Origin: Atherinomorus stipes
Lineage: Eukaryota > Chordata > Actinopteri > Atheriniformes > Atherinidae
Reading direction: 5' to 3'
NCBI GenBank assembly: GCA_023101725.1
Contig: JALJCO010003961.1
Location: 62,001-126,000, forward strand
Length of the DNA stretch: 64,000 nucleotides
Shown: piece by piece, positions 12,122-20,396 of the stretch
Numbering within the stretch: the first letter of the stretch is position 1
Layout of the letters: each line of letters begins with the position of its first letter
Program-made: the position numbers and the translations under genes
Notes under the pieces: generated by a model
Database searches by the model: none
Seen by the model: only the letters and a program-made list of their open reading frames with translations
What the model was told of the DNA's origin: nothing

Positions 12122-13409
12122 GTATAGGAACACACACAAAGAGGGGGATCTGTCAGCAGCTGTGTGATCTGAAAGCACATATAGAGTCAGAAGTCTGCCA
12201 CAGGAGATAGGATCCCAGGTGCAGGCTGTGAAAAGATGTGCCTGAAACTATACCGGCTTACAGACGTAACAAAATGGCTGATAGAAAAATTTCCAATCTC
12301 CTCACATGGACTTGTGATAATTGAATGTTTGTTGTGAGACAGTATATGTGCACCCTGGATCAAATGTGTGATTGTTTCCCAGCACAAGGCTTAGAAAGAA
12401 TGGCAGCTTGTGAGGCCTGGCAGTAAGATGGGTTGATAGTGAAGTTTTCGGGTCTGATAAATACTACAGTACTGTGCATCCTTAATTTCCCCCTCTGATG
12501 GTGGTGTCTCTCAGCTTGTTACAGATGTCTCTGTCCTCTTTTCTTTGGTTTTGAGGTTGGAAAGAGGTGTTTTTCCTCTTGAGACCACTGACGATAATAT
12601 CATCCTGAGTTTACTGTTTTCCTCTTGAAAACAGACCTGTCCTGTTCTTGTTCAGCAGCTGGTTCTTCACCTTGACTCTTCTCAGAGTGGAGTCAAGGTG
12701 TAACCTGTCGGATGACCTTGTGTCTACTTTTAAGGTCGAAACAGATGTTTTCTGTAGTCCCAGAGTTTTCTGACGTCCTCCCTTAGTCCTGCAACATCTG
12801 AGTGTGTTCATCTCCGAGTGCAAGGTGCATTGACCATGACACAAGAGCATGTATAAACATCCAAAACATCCTGACTTGTGTAATGTTTGCAAAGAAATCT
12901 GGAGGATACACCACAACATCTGACAGATACTGTAAGATGTTCCACATGTTGCACAACCTGAAAAGATGCTGAGCTATTTTATGTATAACATACTGGGCAA
13001 TGGGTTTATAATACATGTTGCATGCTCACTGGCCTTTTCAGGTTCTTGCTAGGTAACTTCCTATTGTTGCAGGGCCAGGGGTCTGTCTGACAACACCAGA
13101 GAAGATTTGAGAGGACCCAGCTGTGATCAGGCAGTCTTGATCATGCTGTATGTTTATTTTTGGAAACGGTAACAGCGAAGCAAGCAAACTGCAAAGTGAA
13201 GCAGCCACAAAGTGCTACCAAATGACCTGTGAACCCATATATATGCCTCCACACAAGAGAGTCTGCTCCTCAGTGCAAGACTCAGCAGCCACCTACATCG
13301 AAGCAAAGACCAGACTTTTAGTAATGGATCTGAATCAAGAAAAAGTCAAGAGGAGAGAGAAGAGTCTGTTTATAAAGCTGGAACAGCAGGTTGTGTTTTA
13401 TCAGCGACT
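12122..13409. other. Intergenic, no gene seen
   Basis: No recognisable exon or bounded element. One perfect 11-bp inverted repeat with an 11-nt loop lies at 12668-12700 (see findings). Confidence 0.5.
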
Positions 13410-13760
13410 ACCTATGAGCCACATACAATGTGGCCGTGATGTCCGTTCCCAGGCTTTTGCACCACCACTCACACCTTGATTCATGTGACAGCAGCGTCTC
13501 ACATGGTGGCTGGGTGGGTAAACAACCCACATGTGACCTCAACGGCCCCACTGACCCACATGATGGCTGGGTGAGTCACAGACATATATGTGACCTAAGC
13601 GACTCTGAAGGTGCTAATGGCCCCACAAGAGGTTAAATACCTTTGACTTATTACCATCAGTCAGGTCTGAGAAAATCTCTGGAATCAGAAGTGGGACGTC
13701 CTCAAGAACTTTCTACCTCCAAAACATGACTGGGATTGCTGATGATCTGCATCTTTAATT
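13410..13760 (+). mobile_element. Fragment of dispersed fish retroelement-like repeat
   Basis: Contains CACATGGTGGCTGGGTGGGT, CCCACATGATGGCTGGGTGA, AGAGGTTAAATACCT and TCAAGAACTTTCTACCTCC in order. These are hallmarks of the same teleost repeat family seen on the minus strand at 5044-5265. The open frames are short and do not match a known domain. It is probably the non-coding or 3' section of a retroelement. Confidence 0.45.
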
Positions 13761-14327
13761 CCTACAATATTTTAATTCTTAGTAAATTAAAAAAGCTGTC
13801 TTTATTCTAAACAATTTGTCCTCCTGGTTTGAGATTTCCATGTTTAACAGTAAATGCAACAAATTTGAATCAAAATAAATTAGAAAACAACAAAATTTAA
13901 GTCCTACAACGTTAAACTAGATTGGAAAGAGAACATCAAATAATGTACATGAAAATCAATTTTTTGAAAAAAAAAAAAAAGCTTAAGCAGTGCAAATACT
14001 GGCAAAAATTCTGTAGTCACCACACTTGGATTTTTATTCAGACTTTTTATTTCATTTTAAATAAAAGAGAGTGAAAAAAACTATACAAAACAGTTGCATT
14101 CAAAACCTGTGACTTTGTATAACTTACCTAAAATATTTAAGTTTAATTTTTTTCTGGGATTTTTTTCCCAGACAAAGTAAAGAAAACATGGAAATTCCAC
14201 ACTTTGCCAGAGGTTGAGAATGCATGTTAATAACTTGAAGTGTTTCAGTTTAATCATACATTTAAACATCCACATCATTGGCAGGAAAGAGATGGTTTAC
14301 TGTATTTTACCTCTTAGGAATAAAAAA
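13761..14327. other. Intergenic, nothing recognised
   Basis: AT-rich sequence without recognisable gene or bounded repeat. Confidence 0.5.
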
Positions 14328-14377
14328 CTGTCATCCCAAGAACAGACATGTTGTATGTGGTATCTTTATGTAGCATT
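14328..14377 (+). repeat. 50-bp direct repeat, copy A
   Basis: Fifty bases that recur with one mismatch at 14791-14840, inside the MITE at 14699-15207. It starts CTGTCATCCCAAGAACAGAC. This copy lies outside and upstream of the MITE. Confidence 0.95.
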
Positions 14378-14690
14378 ATATGTAGTTCTGTCATGTTGTG
14401 TTCTGTGATGAAAGTTCAAGGGCTAGTCTGTGGAAAAGAATTTCCACTGGAGATAAAGTCTAAAGTGTAACATGAAATGAACTTCTGCTGCTCTATATGT
14501 TGTTCTGCATCATTTCTACCATGTAACCGATCGTAATGCAGTGTGCCTACGTGTTTAAGCAGTAATACTTGTCTGTCCAAGCTGTCTTCAATCTATGAAG
14601 AGGATGTAGAAGTCATAAAACCACAAGATGTGACAACCGCACAAAGTCAACCACCAATAATGCTGAGAGAACTGATGAATGTGTAAATTG

Positions 14691-15215
14691 GTTTAAAGTA
14701 GGGCTGTCAGGCAATTAAAAAAAAATTTTATCAAATGAATTACAGGATTTGTAATTAATTAATCTAATTAATTGCCTTTTACTCTCATATCTGTCACCCC
14801 AAGAACAGACATGTTGTATGTGGTATCTTTATGTAGCATTCTATACTGGGCTGCCTTAAACTTCATTTCATGAATTGTCCTGTACATGAAATGTGCTAAA
14901 CAGATAAACTTGCCTTGCCTAAAGCAGTTGTGGGGAACAATGGCCCTCGAGGGCCACAGTCCTTTAAGTTTTCCATGTAACCCTGCTCCAACACAGCCAA
15001 TGAAGTTCTGTACAGTGACTCTTTGACACGTCTTCTTCTTCTGATATTTATTGGCATTTGGCAAACAGCTTTAGGTGCCAGGGTTGGCCAAATTGAAAAT
15101 GCTCGTGCATTGAATTGGCCCTCTGAATTAATCGTGATTATTTTTTTAATGCATTAATTTGTAGTGTAATTAACTAATCTAATTAATGGGTTAAACAGAC
15201 AACCCTAGTTTAAAG
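14691..15215. mobile_element. hAT-type MITE with perfect 8-bp target-site duplication
   Basis: GTTTAAAG occurs exactly at 14691-14698 and 15208-15215, flanking an element of 509 bp (14699-15207). The element starts TAGGGCTGTC and ends GACAACCCTA. The subterminal AATTAATCTAATTAATT-type sequence appears at both ends. An 8-bp duplication and TAGGG termini fit a hAT-family non-autonomous element. The interior carries a 50-bp copy of upstream flanking DNA (14791-14840). It also has, at about 14930-15005, a piece resembling the CCTCGAGGGCCACA-type MITE seen at 55982. No transposase. Confidence 0.9.
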
Positions 15216-15413
15216 CAGTGTTTTTCAATCCCAGTCCCCAGGACCCACTGCCCCGCATAACCCTTTCACACACCTGAATCAAATGAATGGCTCATTAACA
15301 CACAGCAAAGAACTTTATGAGGAAGTTCATTCATCTGAATCAGGTGTGTGTGTGAAGTAGGATCACAGGGCAGTGGGTCCTGAGGACCGGGATTGAGAAA
15401 GACTGATTTAAAG
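15216..15413. mobile_element. hAT-type MITE, palindromic, sharing the neighbour's target site
   Basis: Element 15216-15405 starts CAGTGTTTTTCAATCCCAGT and ends with its inverted counterpart GGGATTGAGAAAGACTG. The arms also pair over GGACCCACTGCCC / GGGCAGTGGGTCC. It is flanked by GTTTAAAG (15208-15215, also the right duplication of the previous MITE) and ATTTAAAG (15406-15413), a 7/8 match. CAGTG termini and 8-bp duplication indicate the hAT superfamily. A 3'-end relative is at 52692-52734. Confidence 0.9.
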
Positions 15414-15428
15414 CAAGTTTTTCCTCAA

Positions 15429-15923
15429 TAAAGCCCCGTTTCCACCTGTGGGTCTGGGTCGAATCGGGTCGGGACAGGTCGGATTGGGTGGGTTTTGGTA
15501 TGGATATGTCGATTTCACGTTGCGTCCCCACAGCAAACTGTACCCTTACCCGGAAGGCGGAGTATTAACTGGATAGCGCTGCTATGTGATCGCGTGACAT
15601 CATCACCATGCAACACCTTTTAACCAAAGCGCCACACCACACGTGACAGAAGAAAAGGAGTCATCCCTGCTTTGTTTTTACGCCGGGTCACACGGGAAAT
15701 GACTAATTTTTCAACGAATCAACGTATTGCTGTGTATTAGCTCCACCTCTTTGGTCCGGATCGGTTAGATCAGTACCCCTACCGAAGGGTACAAAAAAAA
15801 GTAGGCCGGGTCGGGTCAGATGAAAGGGGGGTACCCGTCCCAGTTTTTATCTGTGGAGATGCAAAAAAACATGGACCGATCCGGCCGACCCGACCCAGAC
15901 CCCCTGGTGGAAATGGGGCTAAA
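15429..15923. mobile_element. GC-rich MITE with GCCCC termini
   Basis: Element 15433-15919 begins GCCCCGTTTCCACCTGTGGG and ends in the near-perfect inverse, with GGTGGAAATGGGGC. TAAA flanks both sides (15429-15432 and 15920-15923), consistent with a 3-4-bp target duplication of the TAA type used by PIF/Harbinger-like elements (inference). The interior contains GGTCGGGTC-type repeats on both arms. No coding capacity. Confidence 0.82.
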
Positions 15924-16090
15924 GTGTCTGTCCAACAGTGATTAGCCTACAACACTGCAGGATCATAAACAAGTATAATACAAATTTTGTATTTCTTTTT
16001 TTTTACAAAAGTTGACCATTTGTAATAACTTATTTCCTAAAATCTACACCCTTTCTAACAAAAAAGTGTAAATTACATTTGCCACCCTTA

Positions 16091-16108
16091 CCCCCCCCCC
16101 CCCCCCCC
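16091..16108. repeat. Poly-C tract
   Basis: Run of 18 C on the + strand, 0.76 kb upstream of the trhr start codon. A shorter C run lies at about 16314-16324. Such runs are prone to length error. Confidence 0.95.
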
Positions 16109-16299
16109 ATCAAAAAATTCTACACCTGCCACTGCTAAACTTCATCATACACTGATATCTTTTTTGTTTCTTTGATAAAAACAGGTGATTTACATGTGTA
16201 AATTACCGACCATGTTACAGTCATTGTTCTTCATCTATAACAATACTCTTGTAACTGATGTGGCTGCAGTCCGTTTAAAATGGTTGAGAAAATAAAGGC

Positions 16300-16851
16300 T
16301 TAGCCTACTTCTTCCCCCCCCCCCTGAAAGCCCCTTTGTGCACCGCTCGTGTGACGTCTCTGCATTGGAGTCCATGGTATGAGAAGAAGTTGGAGGTTCC
16401 AGTGCGCCAGTCCGTGACTTGACCGTGCGCGTGCGGCTCTGGGGAGCGCAGAGGCGCTGCAGGAAGCTCTCAGTCATCCGCGTTTGGGCAGAGAGACAAG
16501 AGGACGCGGAGCTGCCTGCAACACATCCTCTCCTCCGTCAACAAACTTCACCGCGCAATCCCCCTCTCTTTTTCTTTCTTTGTTTTTACGGCTGCATGGA
16601 ACTCGTACTGTAGTTTTATTTGATGGCTTCGGATAATAAGATGCTCGACTGCATGGAGAGGAAAAAGTCACTTTTCCTGGATTATTTGTAGATTAAATGA
16701 GGCAGTTTGATATCTTATAGAGGGGGCTATTGTTGGACTTGTCATGCCTTGCCTCCATCTAAAATGTTACAATAATTTATAAAGGTTTATTGTCTTAGTG
16801 CATTGTCTTTATATTTTCTTGAAGCGCACCGAGCTCCAGCCTCCCCCCGTT
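16300..16851 (+). promoter_or_regulatory. trhr: Putative trhr promoter and 5' leader
   Basis: Composition rises sharply in GC from about 16320. TGACGTCT at 16352-16359 is one base off the palindromic cAMP-response element, and an inverted CCAAT-type motif (ATTGG) follows at about 16363. No convincing TATA box was seen and no transcription start can be fixed. If transcription begins in the GC-rich block, the leader holds several upstream ATGs: 16596 (5 codons), 16623 (22 codons) and 16697 (7 codons), plus others. An in-frame ATG at 16798 would add 18 residues before the chosen start. A pyrimidine-rich stretch ending in AG near 16823 could be a splice acceptor for an upstream leader exon, as in mammalian TRHR genes (inference). 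Confidence 0.5.
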
Positions 16852-17657
16852 ATGGAAAACCTTACCATGGATAACCTGACTATGGAGAATGACACGTCGC
16901 TGCACGACAACCAGACTCTGGGTCCTTGGACTGACAACTCTGTTGAATACAAAGTGGTTAGCGTGTTTCTGGTAACCCTCATATGCGGGTTGGGGATCGT
17001 GGGGAACGTGATGGTCATACTTGTGGTTCTGACCACCAAACACATGCGGACTCCCACTAACTGTTACCTGGTGAGCCTGGCGGCCGCTGACCTGATGGTC
17101 CTGACGGCTGCCGGGCTGCCCAACATCACCGACGCCCTGTGCGGACAGTGGGTGTACGGCTACGTGGGCTGCCTGGGGATTACTTATTTCCAGTACCTCG
17201 GGATAAACGCGTCCTCCTGCTCCATCACCGCCTTCACGGTGGAGCGCTACATCGCCATCTGCCACCCCATCAAAGCGCAGTTCTTGTGCACTTTAACCAG
17301 GGCTAAGAAGATCATCATGCTGGTGTGGACGCTCACTTCTGTCTACTGCGTCATGTGGCTCTTTCTTTCAGACACCAAAAAGTTGGTTTACGACAACGTG
17401 GTGCTGCTCAGCTGCGCCTACAAAGTGTCCCGGAGTCACTACCTCCCTATTTACTTCACGGATTTCACGGTGTTTTACGTGCTGCCGCTCCTGCTGGCCA
17501 CGGTTCTGTACGGACTGATCGCCAGGATACTTTTCCTCAACCCGCTGCCCTCAGACCCAAAGGGCGGCAGCAAGAAGTGGAAGAGGGAGATGAGTCAGGG
17601 GGGAGGATGATCAGCACCAGCTCCTCCAGCAGCACCACGGCTGCCTCCCGCAGACAG
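16852..17657 (+). CDS. trhr: Thyrotropin-releasing hormone receptor, coding exon 1 (TM1-TM5), frameshifted
   Basis: Class A GPCR at the plasma membrane that binds the tripeptide TRH and (known for the family) signals through Gq/phospholipase C. The start at 16852 has G at -3 and +4 and gives the family-typical MEN. N-glycosylation sequons lie at N3, N8, N13 and N20. TM1 has GN (51-52), TM2 the conserved D80, TM3 C107 and ERY (131-133), ECL2 C188 for the disulphide, and TM5 ends with ARILFLNP. Y115 and N119 match the TRH-contacting Tyr106/Asn110 of mammalian TRHR. In loop 3, six Gs at 17598-17603 throw the frame so that TGA at 17608-17610 ends the reading after about 252 residues. Moving -1 (equivalent to one added G) gives [17 protein letters not shown] up to the donor CAG|GTGGGC at 17657/17658, phase 0. 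The exon is 806 bp, one short of 269 codons. No other lesion was seen. Paralogue (a, b or other) undecided. Confidence 0.96.
17598..17610 (+). other. trhr: Frame break in trhr: G6 run followed by in-frame TGA
   Basis: The frame reads S-Q-G-G-G-stop across the six Gs. The alternative frame downstream continues in loop 3 and joins exon 2 in phase. The lesion is a one-base deficit inside a homopolymer, the commonest place for a sequencing or assembly indel, but a genuine truncating allele would look identical. Confidence 0.95.
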
Positions 17658-17699
17658 GTGGGCCCATGTTTGTTCATCAACATTCACTTTGTTTAATAA

Positions 17700-18237
17700 T
17701 GTGTGGGTGGGAGTGAACAGGTCAGTTGTGAAGACATTTCCCCCCAATTGACAGTTTTCAGCCACAGCTTCGCTTATTGACTTTTTAAAAAAATATTATC
17801 AAAGCCAGACATATTTCATAAAACTTTATTGTGAGGGGGAAAAAATATTTAATCCTGCCATTGCTGAGTCCCAACATCCCTGTAGCGATGCACTGCGAGT
17901 AATTTCAAAATCAGCGACTTACCTTTTTTAAATTTATTAATATTCTTTCAGATCTTTTCTGAAAAAAACGTTTCCATTTTGTGGAAAACATCACTCAGAC
18001 ACTGATAAAATGTTTAACTTGAAAAAATTAAAGGTTAAAAGGCTGCCTTAAAATTTTGAGTTGAATGGAATGTGTTTTGTGTTTTAAGTATTTTAATTTA
18101 TAAGGTTGTTAAATTTGACAAAATACATTAGGACAACAAAAATGCCAAAATGCAATTCACAGTGTACATGTACATTTAGAGATTTAATAATGTATAGCAG
18201 AGTTTGGGTGAATTAACCCCCCTAAAATGTTCCTTTT
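17700..18237. other. Intronic, nothing recognised
   Basis: AT-rich sequence with no bounded repeat or exon recognised. Confidence 0.5.
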
Positions 18238-18730
18238 ATGTACACTAATAGAAATCCAAAGTGATTTCTTCAGGATTACATCACTATGCAAAATTCTCAG
18301 TCATGCTTCATTTGGTTTCAATTTATTGCCAAAAAACGTATCAGGTACCAACATAAATAGAAATGTATAAGGTGAACAGAGTCTTTGCTTTTCTAACAAC
18401 TTTAAAAATCTATATTTGGTATGACCGCTGTTGTTTTTCAACACAGTCTGACCTCCTTGGACAAACATTCTTGTCATTTTTAAAGTGGCCTTTAGGAATA
18501 TTTCTCGAGGCTTTTGAAGGACGGTGAGTTTTTGCTCTATTCTCTGTTGAGATGATCCCACACTGCTTCAATCATATTTAGGTCGAAGCTCTTGGAAGGA
18601 TTCATCAATCCATAAAACCTGTTGCCACTGATTTTCAGTTCAGTTCTTCTGTCATTTGCCATAGCTCAGCCTTTTCTTCCTGTTTTCTCTCCTAAAAAAT
18701 GAATTCTATAGAGACCATTTCTGATGTGGC
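18238..18730 (-). mobile_element. Tc1/mariner transposase C-terminal remnant
   Basis: On the minus strand, fragments read DLNMIEAVWDHL (the region of the third catalytic acidic residue) and, further on, VLKNNSGHTKYRF, close to the usual Tc1-family C-terminus. Frameshifts and the lack of the N-terminal half make it a relic. Ends were not resolved. Confidence 0.7.
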
Positions 18731-18804
18731 TTCAGTGAACGTACAGATCAAATGAAGATGCATCTCTCAGGTCCTGGGTCTGGTCTTAAAAGGGTGCTTT
18801 CATG

Positions 18805-18808
<4 letters not shown>

Positions 18809-18903
<95 letters not shown>

Positions 18904-18934
18904 TATATATATCTATATATATAGATATATATAC
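18809..18934. repeat. Compound microsatellite (CT)n-(TA)n-(CA)n-(TA)n
   Basis: CT repeats (about 18809-18838) pass directly into TA (about 18839-18882), CA (about 18883-18902) and interrupted TA repeats. The short open frames over it on both strands are artefacts. Confidence 0.97.
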
Positions 18935-19043
18935 TGCATATGTTAAAGATATTGGCATTACAATGTTGGAAATAATTGGTATCAGTTATCACCCTTTTTA
19001 AGTGACAACTTTTACACAGCACATATTCTCATATATCTTCAGC

Positions 19044-20396
19044 TACAGTGTGTACGGGAAGTATTCAAACCCCTTTAAACTTGTTTCTTTTTGTTTCATT
19101 GCAGCCATTTTATTTATCATTAATGTACAGTCAGCACTCCATCTTGACAGACAAAAACTGAAATGCAGAAATTTTTGCAAAGTTATTAAAAAAGAAAAAC
19201 TGAAATATCACATGGTAAGTATTCCGACCCTTTGCAGTGACACTCATATTTAACACAGTCTGTCCATTTCCTCTGATCCTCCTTGAGATGGTTCTACTCC
19301 TTTACTGGAGTCCAGCTGTGTTTAATTAAACCGATTGGACTTGATTAGGAAAGGCCAAACTAAGCAATCATGGGAGAAGAGCTCGGGTGAGAGAGGTAAA
19401 GAAGAACCAAAGATCCCTGTTGCTGAGCTCAAGAGATGCAGTAGGGAGATGGAAAAAGTTCCACAAAGTCAACTATCACAGCAGCCTCCACCAGTTGGGA
19501 CTTAAATGCAGAGTGGCCTGACAGAAGCCTCTCCTCAGCAAGACATATGAAAGCCGCATACAGTTTCCCAAAAAACACATGAAGGACTCCCAGACAGTGA
19601 GAAATAAGATTCTCTGGTCTGATGAGACCAAGATTGAACTTTTTGGCGTTAATTCTTCTTATAGCGGTATGTGTGGAGGAAACCAGGAACTGCTCATCAC
19701 CTGCCCAATACGATCCCAACAGTGAAACATGGTAGTGGTAGCATCATGCTATGGGGGTGTTTTTCAGCTGCAGGGACAGGATGACTGCAATTGAACAAAA
19801 GTTGAATGCGGCCAAGTACAGAGAGATTCTGGAAGAAAACCTCTTCCAGAGTGCTCAGGACATCAGACTGGGCCGAAGGTTCGCCTTCCAACAAGACAAT
19901 GACCCTCAGCACAGCTAAAATAACAAAGGAGTGGCTTCAGAACAACTCTGGGACCATTCTTGGCCCAGCCAGAGCCCTGAACCCAACTGAGCATCTCTGG
20001 AGAGACCTGAAAAAGGCTGTCTGAAACATTCACCATCCAACCTGACAGAACAGGCGATGACTTGCAAGGAAGAATGGCAGAAGATCCCAAATCCAGGTGT
20101 GAAAAACTTGTTCATCATTCCCAAGAAGACTCATGTCTGTACTAGCTCAAAAGGTGCTTCTACTCAGTACTGAGCAAAGGGTCTGAGTACTTATGACCAC
20201 GTGATATTTCAGTTTTTTTTTTTTTTTTTTTACAAATTTGCAAAAAATTCTACGTTTCTGTTTTTTCTGTCAAGATGGAGTGCTGAGTGTACAATAATGA
20301 GAAATGAAATGAACTTTTTGGATTTTGGAAAATGGTTGAAATGAAACAAAGTGTGAAAAGTTTAAAGGGGTCTGAAAACTTTCTGTACCCACTGTA
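19044..20396 (+). mobile_element. Tc1-like transposon, near full length but internally deleted and dead
   Basis: Element 19046-20394 (1349 bp), flanked by TA at 19044-19045 and 20395-20396. The terminal repeats are CAGTGTGTACGGGAAGTATT at the left and, inverted at the right, CAGTGGGTACAGAAAGTTTT. On the + strand it encodes a broken Tc1-family transposase: the WSDETKIELFG motif (around 19617-19650, containing a catalytic Asp) and downstream relics such as LWGCFSAAG-, DNDP- and HLWRDLK-type segments split across frames. The N-terminal DNA-binding region is largely deleted, the copy being about 0.25 kb shorter than intact relatives (inference). Multiple stops and frameshifts. Confidence 0.92.

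Noticed and set aside
16798..16851. In-frame upstream ATG as the trhr start
   Set aside because: The 18 extra residues do not resemble the family N-terminus. The ATG at 16852 has a strong context and the typical MEN start. Kept only as an alternative.
17325..17696. 123-codon frame overlapping trhr exon 1
   Set aside because: Shadow of the receptor in another frame. Only its last part (after the G run) is meaningful, as the loop-3 continuation of trhr.
18752..19022. Short proteins over the TA/CA array
   Set aside because: Low-complexity translation of a microsatellite.
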